Positions 1 through 8,028 of a stretch of 37,607 nucleotides of DNA are shown piece by piece. The position numbers and the translations under genes were made by a program. A model generated the notes under the pieces. The model was given only the letters and a program-made list of their open reading frames with translations, was not told the DNA's origin and made no database searches. Each line of letters opens with the position of its first letter. Positions within the stretch are counted from its first letter, which is position 1. This stretch comes from an uncultured Bacteroidota bacterium (GTDB lineage: Bacteria > Bacteroidota > Bacteroidia > Flavobacteriales > Flavobacteriaceae): contig CABZIT010000009.1 of NCBI GenBank assembly GCA_902525795.1, positions 1 through 37,607 of the forward strand. The letters are read 5' to 3'.

Positions 1-114
1 AAAATTGTTGCTGGAACTACTGTATTTCAAACCAAAAACGTTGTTCATGTTCAATACATAGCCTCTAATTCTAAAAAAAAGGGATTACAGAGAGAATTCC
101 TTGTAGCTCAATAA
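1..114 (+). CDS. C-terminal fragment of a probable GNAT/FemAB-like protein (5' end outside window)
   Basis: Frame 1 of the plus strand is open from the first base to a TAA at 112-114. It reads like real protein, with the stretch AGTTVFQTKNVVHVQYI at about residues 5-21. This resembles the core strand and helix region of FemAB-like GNAT acyltransferases of Bacteroidota, where such a segment is normally followed by another 70-90 residues. Here the frame ends only 15-20 residues later. The last part (after the A8 tract at 73-80) does not look like the family and is antisense to blh. The true gene therefore probably broke near position 75. The bulk of the gene lies left of the window. The family call comes from remembered sequence patterns only. 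Confidence 0.45.
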   Translation, partial: KIVAGTTVFQTKNVVHVQYIASNSKKKGLQREFLVAQ

Positions 115-511
115 TATTATTTAAAAAAAGGGATAGCAATATATTTGCTCCTAGGACAAAATTTAAAAGTTTGTTTGTGGTGTTGTGAAAACCAATAACC
201 TGTGTCTCGCCAAAATGGTAACATGAAATGACCAAAAATAATGCTAATCCAATAATTGGAGATATAATCCATAAAAGGGTATTAATTAATATAAGTGACA
301 AATAAACTAAATAAAAAATAAACCTACTTTTGAATCTCCTAGCCTCAGGGTTGACAAAAGCAACTATGTGATCAACCGAACCATGTGGTATACCAACAGT
401 AAGCATTATTATAAGAAATAACAACGTTGAATATGAGGTCTCGAGTCCAAAAAAAATGATAGAAAGACTTAGAATTAAACCTAATAATTTGGACAATAAT
501 ATTTTATTCAT
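71..511 (-). CDS. blh: Brp/Blh-family beta-carotene 15,15'-dioxygenase, truncated at about half length
   Basis: Blh is an integral membrane iron enzyme that cleaves beta-carotene into two retinals, the chromophore of the neighbouring proteorhodopsin. The visible 146 residues hold hydrophobic helices and both expected N-terminal motifs: PHGSVDH at 42-48 (H43, D47, H48) and a second histidine in YHFGE at 98-102. Family members are usually about 280-300 residues with more helices and further histidine ligands, so the C-terminal half is missing. The stop falls in an eight-base A tract (73-80, T on the coding strand). Removing one base would open the frame to the window edge, but the added residues do not obviously resemble Blh. 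It starts at an ATG at 511, 78 nt after the proteorhodopsin stop and after a terminator, so it may have its own promoter. Function is doubtful as it stands. Confidence 0.75.
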   Translation of the reverse strand: MNKILLSKLLGLILSLSIIFFGLETSYSTLLFLIIMLTVGIPHGSVDHIVAFVNPEARRFKSRFIFYLVYLSLILINTLLWIISPIIGLALFLVISCYHFGETQVIGFHNTTNKLLNFVLGANILLSLFLNNIIELQGILSVIPFF

Positions 512-534
512 TGGAAATTTTAAAATATTAATAT

Positions 535-568
535 AAAAAAAAAGGTGAGGAAAAACCTCACCTTTTTT
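535..568 (-). terminator. Rho-independent terminator after proteorhodopsin (bidirectional)
   Basis: The inverted repeat AAAGGTGAGG (541-550) / CCTCACCTTT (556-565) has a five-base loop and is flanked by A and T runs on both sides. On the minus strand the hairpin is followed by about nine T residues. This makes it a strong stop for the proteorhodopsin transcript and separates it from blh. Confidence 0.9.
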
Positions 569-589
569 AAAATTATTTATGTAACAAAA

Positions 590-1318
590 TTAGCCTTTTG
601 CTGCATACCATACAGCCATACCGAATCCAATTTTATTAATAGCATCACCTACGTTGTAAACAATGTTCATGTCGAACGGAATAGATGTCATTACTTCATA
701 CCATTGACCATCACCAGTACCCATTAGATAACCTAATGGATAAATAGCCCAACCAACAAGTACGAACCATTGTAGCATTCTACCACCATCAGCGATCTTT
801 CCACCACCTTTGTTTAATGCATTACCTACTGCACCTGATGGGCCACCAAATAGTGAGGCACATCCAACTTCGTAAGCCATCCAGAAGTATGCAATACCAG
901 AGAAAAGTCCCCACATCCATGCTTCACCGCCAACGATTCCAGACTCACCAAAATATCCAGTAACTAACATTACAACAGAAAGCCAGAATAATTTTCTCAT
1001 TCCAACTCCAGTTAAAAGAGCAAACTCAACTACCATTAAAGGTACTGTTAAAATCCAGTCAATATACCTTAGTTCAGTAGGAGAAGTTCCTGTTAGAACC
1101 CACTGCTCTCTCATATAAAAGTAATGTACAGCAGCAATACCCGTAATAAGGGCAGCAACTAACATTGAATCTTTAAATTTCTTGTCAACTTGACCGTGCT
1201 GCATTAAAAACCACACAGTAGCAGCTAACATAGAAACTGAGCCGATAAAAAATGTAAATCCAGTAAAATCACCTGGCTCTACAGAAGCGGCATCAAAAAT
1301 AAAGTTTAACATTTCCAT
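590..1318 (-). CDS. Proteorhodopsin, light-driven proton pump (green-tuned type)
   Basis: This is a seven-helix retinal protein that exports protons in the light across the inner membrane. At 242 residues it is of usual length. All diagnostic residues are present: H65 (partner of the proton acceptor), R84, the acceptor D87, T91 and donor E98 of the DTE motif of proton pumps, D225, and the retinal Schiff-base lysine K229 in helix G. The spectral tuning position is M95, the methionine common in flavobacterial pigments and associated with green absorption. The NDQ (sodium) and NTQ (chloride) motifs are absent. Its codon use is less AT-biased than its neighbours, as expected for a highly expressed gene. 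It is followed by a strong terminator and then by the shortened blh. A possible promoter and an inverted repeat lie upstream. The identification is very secure. Confidence 0.98.
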   Translation of the reverse strand: MEMLNFIFDAASVEPGDFTGFTFFIGSVSMLAATVWFLMQHGQVDKKFKDSMLVAALITGIAAVHYFYMREQWVLTGTSPTELRYIDWILTVPLMVVEFALLTGVGMRKLFWLSVVMLVTGYFGESGIVGGEAWMWGLFSGIAYFWMAYEVGCASLFGGPSGAVGNALNKGGGKIADGGRMLQWFVLVGWAIYPLGYLMGTGDGQWYEVMTSIPFDMNIVYNVGDAINKIGFGMAVWYAAKG

Positions 1319-1349
1319 AATTATATAGTGTTTAATTTGTTAATACATG

Positions 1350-1357
1350 CAAAAATA
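1350..1357 (-). promoter_or_regulatory. Possible -7 element for proteorhodopsin
   Basis: On the minus strand the sequence TATTTTTG fits the Bacteroidota consensus TAnnTTTG exactly and lies 32 nt before the ATG. A TTG lies upstream, but with a 14-nt spacer, shorter than the usual 17-23. The assignment is therefore tentative. Confidence 0.45.
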
Positions 1358-1380
1358 GTCAAAATAAATACCAATTTGTT

Positions 1381-1399
1381 AAGATTTTCTTAAAATCTT
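1381..1399. promoter_or_regulatory. Inverted repeat upstream of the proteorhodopsin promoter
   Basis: A perfect 8-bp inverted repeat, AAGATTTT / AAAATCTT with a 3-nt centre, sits about 25 bp upstream of the proposed -7 element. It has no following T run, so it is more like an operator for a dimeric regulator than a terminator. The rest of the 287-bp gap (1319-1605) shows AT-rich sequence and no gene. Confidence 0.4.
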
Positions 1400-1605
1400 G
1401 AAAAACCAACTTAATTAAAAGAAAAAAAGAAGACTTTAACAGAGTAAAATTCAAATTTCATTCAGTTTTATAATTTTTCTAAATTAAGTATCATTTTACC
1501 TAAAAATGTACAAATTTTGATGTTTTAACAAAAAATTGAAATCATTAACAGATGGATTAATTAGATCATTTAGTGAATAAAAAAGTCTCACCTATATTTT
1601 TGATT

Positions 1606-3009
1606 TTAAGGGTTGGATGCTTTAACCAATCCATACTTATCAAATAAATATACCAGTGAAGCCATAGTAGCTGCACCTATTTCTAATTCCCTCTTATTTA
1701 TGGTGGAAAATATGTCCTTGGAAGAGTGGTGATGATCAAAATATCTCTGGGAATCGGGTTTCAGCCCTGCTAAAACATTTACAGAGTTTTTCAATGGACC
1801 AACATCAGCACCGCTGCCACCAAGCTCAAAAAAGTGAATTAAATATGGTTCAAATAAATCTTTCCAAGACAAAATTTGATCAAAATTTTTTGAATCTGCT
1901 TCAAAATAAAACCCCCTGGGGGTAAAAGCACCAGCATCACTTTCCAGAGCAAAAATATGGTTTTCCTTATTTTTTCTAGATTCAAAAGCATACTTTTTAG
2001 CACCTCTTAATCCATTTTCTTCATTCATAAATAAGACAACTCGCAAAGTTCTTTTTGGCTTTATTTCTAAAATTTTAAATAATCTCAACACTTCCATGGA
2101 TTGAACACAACCAGCACCATCATCGTGGGAACCATCACCCAAATCCCATGAATCAAGATGACCACCTACCAAAATATACTCATCTGGAAATTCACTTCCC
2201 TTAATCTCACCAATTACATTATATGAAAGAACATCGTCTAATTGCTTACAATTTTGTTTTAAAAAAAACTTAATTGAATTATCCATTTTTAGCATTGAAC
2301 TAAGTAAATCAGCGTGTTTAGTACTTATTGCAGATGCAGGAATTCTTTGTTTAACAGAAAGGTTTCCATACGACATGCTTCCTGTGTGAGGCAAATCATC
2401 AATTGCTAAAGTCATTGATCTAACAACTATTGCTACAGCTCCTAATTTTGCTGCATGAAAAGCGCCGTTATATCTCTGTTCCACACATCCACCATAAGAT
2501 TTAAATGTATCAATTACGGATTTATCCATTGGTCTATTATAAAAGACGATTTTACCTTCAATTTTATCCCTTCCCAAAGCCTCTAATTGATCAAAACTGG
2601 ATACTTCAACGACTTTTGCTTTGATTCCAGCAGGAGGAGTAGCTACAGAGCCACCCAAAGCACATACATTCATATTTAGGGTTTTTCCAGGATTTGTTTC
2701 AACATAAGCAAATTCTGGATTACCTCTAACCCATTTTGGAACCATAACAGGCTGAAGTCGTACTTCATCCAATCCTAATTTATTTAGTTCAAATTCTGCC
2801 CAATCAACTGCTCTTTGTGCGTTTAAAGAACCAGAGAGTCTACCGCCAATTTGATTTGACAGAAAATCTAACCATTCATAGCTGTTACCATCAGTTAGAG
2901 ATGTTTTATAGATATCATCTAGTACTTTTACATCACTTTGACTAAATGAGCCACATGAAAATAAAAGTAAAATGATTAAGTGTCTAGTACTTAATAAAAT
3001 CTTTGACAT
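1606..3009 (-). CDS. M28-family zinc metallopeptidase, exported
   Basis: This is a secreted aminopeptidase/carboxypeptidase-like enzyme of family M28. The open frame extends upstream to 3057, but the ATG at 3009 (467 aa) places the signal sequence at the very N-terminus and reduces the overlap with the upstream regulator to 26 nt. The signal ends in LLLFSC, a plausible lipobox, although cleavage at SFS/Q by signal peptidase I is also possible. In this numbering the two-zinc site is H284 and D286 (GGHLDSW), bridging D296 (DDGAG), the E330-E331 pair (MNEENG), D358 and one of the histidines at 426-428. A protease-associated (PA)-like segment lies between about 130 and 230. It probably digests peptides in the periplasm or at the cell surface. 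The substrate is unknown. Confidence 0.88.
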   Translation of the reverse strand: MSKILLSTRHLIILLLFSCGSFSQSDVKVLDDIYKTSLTDGNSYEWLDFLSNQIGGRLSGSLNAQRAVDWAEFELNKLGLDEVRLQPVMVPKWVRGNPEFAYVETNPGKTLNMNVCALGGSVATPPAGIKAKVVEVSSFDQLEALGRDKIEGKIVFYNRPMDKSVIDTFKSYGGCVEQRYNGAFHAAKLGAVAIVVRSMTLAIDDLPHTGSMSYGNLSVKQRIPASAISTKHADLLSSMLKMDNSIKFFLKQNCKQLDDVLSYNVIGEIKGSEFPDEYILVGGHLDSWDLGDGSHDDGAGCVQSMEVLRLFKILEIKPKRTLRVVLFMNEENGLRGAKKYAFESRKNKENHIFALESDAGAFTPRGFYFEADSKNFDQILSWKDLFEPYLIHFFELGGSGADVGPLKNSVNVLAGLKPDSQRYFDHHHSSKDIFSTINKRELEIGAATMASLVYLFDKYGLVKASNP

Positions 3010-4150
3010 TTTTTTCAGAAATTTCACTTTCATCACCAAGGATGATAAGTCTTTCAACTACGTTTCTTAGCTCACGGACATTTCCCGACCAATCAAAACC
3101 CTTAATTAATTCTATAGCTTTTTTTGAGAATTTTTTATCATTAATTCCTTGTGAGTCTGTAATTCTTTTAGAAAAATACTCAACTAACTCTGGGATATCA
3201 TTTCTTCTCTTGTTTAAAGGAGGAACATTTATTATGATAACTGCTAGGCGATGGAATAAATCCTCTCTGAACTTTCCTTTTTTAATTTCTTCTTTTAGAT
3301 CTTTATTGGTGGCTGCTATTACTCTCGCATCTACTTTTATATCCTTTGAACCACCAACTTTCTGAATGCAATTATCTTGTAGAACCCTTAAAACTTTAGC
3401 TTGTGCCTGAAGACTCATATCCCCAATTTCATCAAGAAAAATAGTTCCTTTATTAGCTGCTTCAAATTTTCCAACTTTATCTTTTATAGCACCTGTAAAT
3501 GATCCCTTAACATGCCCAAACAACTCGCTTTCAATTAATTCACTCGGAATCGCTGCACAATTAACTTCGATCAACGGAAAGTGAGCACGATCACTTAAAT
3601 TATGTATAGATTTGGCTACAAGTTCCTTGCCGGAGCCGTTAGGGCCATTAATTAGTATTTTTGCATTTGTATCAGAAACTTTCTCAATTAAAGATTTTAT
3701 ATCAGCTATAGACTTACTGCTTCCAATCATTTGAAAATCACTAACAATTCTTTTTTTCAAGAGCCTATTTTCTACAATTAGTTTCTTTCGATCCAAAGCA
3801 TTTCTAACAGTGGTCAATAATCGATTGAGATCAGGAGGTTTTGATATGTAATCGTATGCTCCCTTCTTCATACAGTCAACAGCTAAATCTAAGTCACCAT
3901 GACCGGATATCATTATAACCGGAATATCTGAGTTATTTTTCTTAACATATGCCAAAACTTCAATACCATCTACTTTTGGCATTTTTATATCTGAAATTAT
4001 AAGATCTAGTTGATTTTTTTTAATAAGATTTAAAGCTACAATTCCGTTTTCTGCTTCAATAATTTCATGAGAGTTATCCTCTTCAGAAAGTATTTTTATT
4101 AGAACTCTTCTAATAGCTTGCTCATCCTCAACAATTAATATTTTTGACAT
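2984..4150 (-). CDS. NtrC-type sigma54 response regulator lacking a DNA-binding domain
   Basis: It has a receiver domain (residues 1-120) with acidic pocket E8-D9-E10, phosphoacceptor D54 and conserved K104. An AAA+ sigma54-activator domain follows (about 140-370) with Walker A GPNGSGKE (169-176), the sigma54-contacting loop GSFTGA (216-221), Walker B FLDE (238-241) and the GNVREL sensor II motif (356-361). The protein stops at 388, so the usual C-terminal Fis-type helix-turn-helix is absent. The loop has S instead of A at its second position. HTH-less versions of this length are, as I recall, common in Flavobacteriia and may act from solution. No sensor kinase lies beside it. Its 3' end overlaps the M28 gene. 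Confidence 0.93.
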   Translation of the reverse strand: MSKILIVEDEQAIRRVLIKILSEEDNSHEIIEAENGIVALNLIKKNQLDLIISDIKMPKVDGIEVLAYVKKNNSDIPVIMISGHGDLDLAVDCMKKGAYDYISKPPDLNRLLTTVRNALDRKKLIVENRLLKKRIVSDFQMIGSSKSIADIKSLIEKVSDTNAKILINGPNGSGKELVAKSIHNLSDRAHFPLIEVNCAAIPSELIESELFGHVKGSFTGAIKDKVGKFEAANKGTIFLDEIGDMSLQAQAKVLRVLQDNCIQKVGGSKDIKVDARVIAATNKDLKEEIKKGKFREDLFHRLAVIIINVPPLNKRRNDIPELVEYFSKRITDSQGINDKKFSKKAIELIKGFDWSGNVRELRNVVERLIILGDESEISEKNVKDFIKY

Positions 4151-4246
4151 TATCTGTAAAGTTTCTTATGATTGAACTCTAAAGATAAGGCTTAAAAAAA
4201 ATATAATCTTTAAATAAATAGTTTTTAATAAAAATTTAGGAAATAT

Positions 4247-5353
4247 TCACGAAAACATGTCCTTGACTCTATCAAAAAAAGACTTTTGCGATTTTTCTGG
4301 CTTAGGATCAAAATGTTCATTGTCAATCATTGATTCAAAAAACTGTCTCTGTTTTTTATCAAGAGTTTTTGGAGTCCATACATTTACATGTACTAATAAA
4401 TCTCCTGAGCCATATCCATTAATATTCGGAACACCCTTTCCACGAAGCCTAAGTATTTTTCCCGATTGCATCCCTGATTCAACTTTAATTCTGACTTTAC
4501 CAGAAACAGTTTCTATTTCTTTTGTTGAACCCAGAATTGCATCAGGCATGCTTACATAAAGCTCATGATGAAGATTGTCACCTTCTCTTTGAAGTGTTTT
4601 GTGAGGCAACTCGTTAATTACTACCAATAAATCTCCGTTAATACCGTTTCCTGGTGCTTCATTTCCTTTACCGCTTACCTTTAATTGCATTTCATCGACG
4701 ACCCCCGCGGGGATAGGAATCATTACCGTCTCCTCTTTTGAAATCATTCCATTTGCGTCCGCTCCACTTGGCTTATTATCAACTATTTGACCAGTTCCAG
4801 AGCATCTCGAACAGGTTGAAGATGTTTGCATCCTACCAAGAATAGTATTTGTTACTCTGGTCACTTGACCTGTTCCACCACAATCTGGACAAGTTGAAAA
4901 AGAAACTCCAGATGCCAAAACTTTCCTTTTGACTTTAATTTTTTTCTCTACACCATTACAAATTTCATCAAGTGTCAAACTGACTTTCACTCTTAAATTA
5001 CTTCCTTTTAAAACTCTTCTGCCTTGTCCACGGCCACCAAATCCACCAAATCCACCAAATCCACCAAAAATATCACCAAATTGACTAAAAATATCATCCA
5101 TATTCATTCCTCCAAATCCTGCCCCACCATTTTGGAAAGCTTGGTGACCAAATTGGTCATATTTTGATTTTTTTTCTGGGTTACTTAAAACATCATAGGC
5201 CTCTGCTGCTTCTTTAAATTTTTCTTCAGCTGCTTTATCACCAGGATTTTTATCAGGGTGAAATTTAATAGCCATTTTTCTGTAAGCTTTCTTAATCTCA
5301 GACGCAGCAGCACTTTTTGAAACACCTAGAACTTTGTAATAATCTTCCTTCAT
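4247..5353 (-). CDS. dnaJ: Chaperone DnaJ (Hsp40) with a reduced zinc-binding region
   Basis: DnaJ is the co-chaperone that stimulates the DnaK ATPase and delivers unfolded protein. It has a J-domain with HPD at 32-34, a Gly/Phe-rich linker with repeated GFG units (about 77-110), a central zinc region, and C-terminal substrate-binding beta domains ending in KSFFDRVKDMFS. Canonical type I DnaJ has four CxxCxGxG motifs. Only two are seen here, C155-x2-C158 and C181-x2-C184. These correspond to motifs 2 and 3 (zinc centre II), while centre I is missing. I recall the same reduction in other flavobacterial DnaJ proteins, so it is probably a lineage trait. The gene follows grpE after 2 nt and shares its promoter. 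Confidence 0.96.
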   Translation of the reverse strand: MKEDYYKVLGVSKSAAASEIKKAYRKMAIKFHPDKNPGDKAAEEKFKEAAEAYDVLSNPEKKSKYDQFGHQAFQNGGAGFGGMNMDDIFSQFGDIFGGFGGFGGFGGRGQGRRVLKGSNLRVKVSLTLDEICNGVEKKIKVKRKVLASGVSFSTCPDCGGTGQVTRVTNTILGRMQTSSTCSRCSGTGQIVDNKPSGADANGMISKEETVMIPIPAGVVDEMQLKVSGKGNEAPGNGINGDLLVVINELPHKTLQREGDNLHHELYVSMPDAILGSTKEIETVSGKVRIKVESGMQSGKILRLRGKGVPNINGYGSGDLLVHVNVWTPKTLDKKQRQFFESMIDNEHFDPKPEKSQKSFFDRVKDMFS

Positions 5354-5355
5354 AT

Positions 5356-5862
5356 TTATTTTCCTATAACAACTTTTGGATATCTTATGATCTTTTCACC
5401 TAGTTTGTAACCCTTTTCTATTATATCAATTATTTTCCCCTTCATTTTTTTACTTGGAGCATATATTTGCGTTACCGCTTCGTGAATATCAGCATTGAAT
5501 TCATCGCCAATGTTAACATCAAATTGAGATAAACCTTTTGATTTCAAAACATCTACTAATTTATTTTTAATTAGAACAAAGCCTGTTACTAATTCATTTT
5601 CGTTCTCTATTGCGTTTGATGCTCTGTCAAAATCATCCAATATCGGAAGTAATGCGACCATTACTTCCTCACTTGCTGTAGAAAATAACTCTAATCTTTC
5701 TTTAGCGGTTCTTCTCTTAAAATTTTCAAATTCTGCAAAAAGCCTTAAAAATTTTTCTTTTTCAGTTTTAAGCTCATTTTTAACTTCATCATTTTCTTCT
5801 GCTTGTTTTGCAGTAGCTTTAGAAGTAGCTTTATTACTTTTTGTTTCTTTTTTCTTAGCCAT
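5356..5862 (-). CDS. grpE: Nucleotide exchange factor GrpE
   Basis: GrpE releases ADP from DnaK and completes the chaperone cycle with DnaJ encoded next to it. It is 168 residues long. It has a Lys/Ala-rich disordered N-terminus, a long coiled-coil helix (about 25-75) containing FENFKRRT, and the C-terminal beta domain with the signature GYKLGEKIIRYPKVVIG at 150-166. Order grpE-dnaJ with a 2-nt gap indicates one transcript. A promoter with both expected boxes lies directly upstream. No CIRCE (HrcA) inverted repeat is seen, so heat regulation by HrcA is not supported here. Confidence 0.97.
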   Translation of the reverse strand: MAKKKETKSNKATSKATAKQAEENDEVKNELKTEKEKFLRLFAEFENFKRRTAKERLELFSTASEEVMVALLPILDDFDRASNAIENENELVTGFVLIKNKLVDVLKSKGLSQFDVNIGDEFNADIHEAVTQIYAPSKKMKGKIIDIIEKGYKLGEKIIRYPKVVIGK

Positions 5863-5883
5863 AACTGTTTTAGTTTATCGTCA

Positions 5884-5917
5884 CAAAATTACTGCCATTG
5901 TAGGATTTATGCCAAAA
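5884..5917 (-). promoter_or_regulatory. Promoter of grpE-dnaJ
   Basis: On the minus strand a TTTTG box at 5917-5913 and TAATTTTG at 5891-5884 match the Bacteroidota -33/-7 consensus (TTTG, TAnnTTTG) with a 21-nt spacer. This puts the transcript start a few bases before 5875 and gives a short leader to the ATG at 5862. It is the best promoter seen in the window. Confidence 0.7.
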
Positions 5918-5919
5918 TG

Positions 5920-6912
5920 TCACTTATCCAAATTAATTATTGCTTTATCAAAGTTGGTATGCTTAAAGGTATAACCAGAATTTTGAATTTTTTTTGAGGA
6001 AACTTTTTGACTGGAAAATAAAATCGAATGCATTTCTCCAAAAATAAATTGAAAAAATTTTCTAGGAACTCTTAAGGAAAAATAAATAAGAAGTTTTTTC
6101 TTAAATCCAACAAAATCATATTTAAGCCATTTGCCCGTAAAAGTTTCAAAATTTTTATTTAATAAAACATCATAAAGTTGGTTTTTGGTGGTCTTTACCA
6201 TTTCAAGGTTCGTAATCGGATTAGGAGCTACTGCATTAAAATTTCCGAATAATTTATTTTTTAAAATAAATAAAAATATTGCTGAAACATCCTCTATATG
6301 TATCCATGATTGAAACTGCTTTCCCTCACCAAAAACAACAGCAATTTTAGTGTAAAACATAGATTCAACGGTTTTTCTAAAAAACCCTCCTTTTGCTGAA
6401 ACGACCAATCCAATTCTTATTATTGAAACAGGAATTCCTATTAAATTGAATTTATTTGCAGCCAATTCCCAATCATTTACAACTTTTGAAAGAAAATTAT
6501 CATTTTTAATGGGCTCATTTTCGTCAAACTCTTTTGAATTAGATGAGGGGTAACAACCAATTGCACTTGCAGAAATTAAATGATTTACTGAAAATTTATT
6601 GGATTGAATTACTGTGAATAAAAATTCTAATGATTTTATTCTGCTTTCTAAAATTTTCTTTTTATAACTTTTTGTCCATCTTTTATCAATTCTAGATCCT
6701 GCTAGATGAATTAAAGTATCTACATCTTTAAAACATTCTAAATTTTCCATATGTGAATTCTCCGGATTCCAATAATACCCTTTTAATTTATCTTCATTTA
6801 CAGTCCTGATACGTTTAGTGGTCAAAAAATTCACTTCAATTCCTTGATCTAATGCATCTTTTATAATTTGACTTCCAATTAATCCTGTTGCGCCAGTTAT
6901 CAGAACTTTCAT
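5920..6912 (-). CDS. TIGR01777-family NAD(P)-binding epimerase-like protein
   Basis: This is an extended short-chain dehydrogenase fold protein of the YfcH/SulA-homologue group (TIGR01777). It starts with the Rossmann motif GATGLIG (7-13), followed by an LIHLAG strand at about 87-92 and a SASAIGCY segment at about 113-120, where the family has its active-site Ser/Tyr region. The C-terminus ends with the YTFKH...DKAI pattern of the DUF1731 tail. Length (330) is slightly above the family's about 300. No substrate is established for the family. It is divergent from ilvE, with 60 nt between the starts. Confidence 0.85.
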   Translation of the reverse strand: MKVLITGATGLIGSQIIKDALDQGIEVNFLTTKRIRTVNEDKLKGYYWNPENSHMENLECFKDVDTLIHLAGSRIDKRWTKSYKKKILESRIKSLEFLFTVIQSNKFSVNHLISASAIGCYPSSNSKEFDENEPIKNDNFLSKVVNDWELAANKFNLIGIPVSIIRIGLVVSAKGGFFRKTVESMFYTKIAVVFGEGKQFQSWIHIEDVSAIFLFILKNKLFGNFNAVAPNPITNLEMVKTTKNQLYDVLLNKNFETFTGKWLKYDFVGFKKKLLIYFSLRVPRKFFQFIFGEMHSILFSSQKVSSKKIQNSGYTFKHTNFDKAIINLDK

Positions 6913-6947
6913 TTGTTAGAATTTTAACTAATTATAATTTTATTGAT

Positions 6948-6955
6948 TAATTTTG
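6948..6955 (+). promoter_or_regulatory. Possible -7 element for ilvE
   Basis: TAATTTTG matches TAnnTTTG exactly and lies 17 nt before the ATG at 6973. It lies inside the longer open frame that starts at 6943, which argues for the downstream start. No well-placed -33 TTG is seen. Confidence 0.45.
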
Positions 6956-6972
6956 CTAGGAACAATAACCCT

Positions 6973-8028
6973 ATGTATTCTTCTATAAAACTAATAAAAA
7001 GAAAAGTAAGTAAAATCAAAACTATTGATTTTGACAATTTTTCTTTTGGATCTGTTTTTACCGATCACATGTTTGAGTGTGATTTTATTGACGGTGAATG
7101 GATTAATCCAGTAATTAAGCCTTATGAAAAAATAGAATTAGAACCCTCTGCAAGTGTCTTCCATTATGGACAAGCTGTTTTTGAAGGTATGAAAGCCTAT
7201 AAGGATAAAGAGGATAATGTTTGGCTTTTTAGACCTGATCAGAATTTTTCTAGGATTAACAAGTCCTGTGAAAGATTAGCAATTCCAAAATTCCCTAAAG
7301 ATATTTTTTTTGATGCATTAAAGAAATTAGTGGATTTGGAAAGAGATTGGATAAAAAAAGGTGAAGGAAAATCTCTTTACATTAGACCTTTTGTAATAGC
7401 TAATCAATATGCAATTCAAGCATCACCATCAAGTAATTATAAATTCATGATAATCTGTGCTCCTGCAACTCTATATTACACTAAAAAACTAAAAGTTCTT
7501 ATAGCAGACAAGTACAGCAGAGCGGCTAGTGGTGGAGTTGGTTATGCAAAAGCAGCTGGAAATTATGCTGGACAATTTTTCCCGACTAACCTTGCAAAAG
7601 AACAAGGCTTTGATCAAATAATATGGACTGATTCAAATGAACATAAATATTTAGAGGAAGCTGGTACAATGAATGTTTTTTTTAGAATTAATAATACCTT
7701 AGTTACGGCTCCAATTACTGATACAATTTTAGATGGTGTTACCAGAAAGAGCATTATTCAAATAGCCAATGACATGGGAATTAATGTCGAAATAAAAAAA
7801 ATATCTACAAATGAACTAATTGATTCTTCTGTAAAAGGAAATTTAAAGGAAATATTTGGAGCTGGTACAGCGGCTGTAGTAAGTGAAATAAAGGGGTTCC
7901 AATATAAGGATCAGTATTATGAGCTAAGTCATATTGACAACTCATATGCCAAAATTTTAAAAGATGAACTTGTTGGAATCCAAACCAACAGCCGACCTGA
8001 TATTCACAACTGGCGTTTTAAAATTTAG
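6973..8028 (+). CDS. ilvE: Branched-chain amino acid aminotransferase
   Basis: This PLP-dependent fold-type IV transaminase interconverts Leu/Ile/Val and their 2-keto acids with glutamate/2-oxoglutarate. The frame is open from an ATG at 6943, but I prefer the ATG at 6973 (351 aa). It agrees with the usual N-terminus of BCAT2-like proteins and with a -7 element between the two. Visible motifs are FHYGQAVFEGMKAY near the N-terminus, RPF for substrate binding, the PLP lysine K193 within GYAKAAGNYA, and EEAGTMN at 228-234. The 3' end overlaps the convergent MazG-like gene by 4 nt. The gene stands alone here, away from other ilv/leu genes. Confidence 0.95.
   Translation: MYSSIKLIKRKVSKIKTIDFDNFSFGSVFTDHMFECDFIDGEWINPVIKPYEKIELEPSASVFHYGQAVFEGMKAYKDKEDNVWLFRPDQNFSRINKSCERLAIPKFPKDIFFDALKKLVDLERDWIKKGEGKSLYIRPFVIANQYAIQASPSSNYKFMIICAPATLYYTKKLKVLIADKYSRAASGGVGYAKAAGNYAGQFFPTNLAKEQGFDQIIWTDSNEHKYLEEAGTMNVFFRINNTLVTAPITDTILDGVTRKSIIQIANDMGINVEIKKISTNELIDSSVKGNLKEIFGAGTAAVVSEIKGFQYKDQYYELSHIDNSYAKILKDELVGIQTNSRPDIHNWRFKI

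Noticed and set aside
3003-3365. 120-aa plus-strand open frame opposite the response regulator
   Set aside because: It is a shadow of the AAA+ domain coding sequence and has no protein-like pattern of its own.
5041-5085. Short tandem repeats in dnaJ
   Set aside because: They encode the normal Gly/Phe-rich linker of DnaJ (GFGG units) and are not an independent element.
5863-5919. CIRCE heat-shock operator before grpE
   Set aside because: No TTAGCACTC/GAGTGCTAA-type inverted repeat is present; a normal promoter explains the region.
6943-6972. Upstream ATG for ilvE adding ten residues
   Set aside because: The extra residues are not family-like, and a -7 promoter element lies inside them; the ATG at 6973 fits better.
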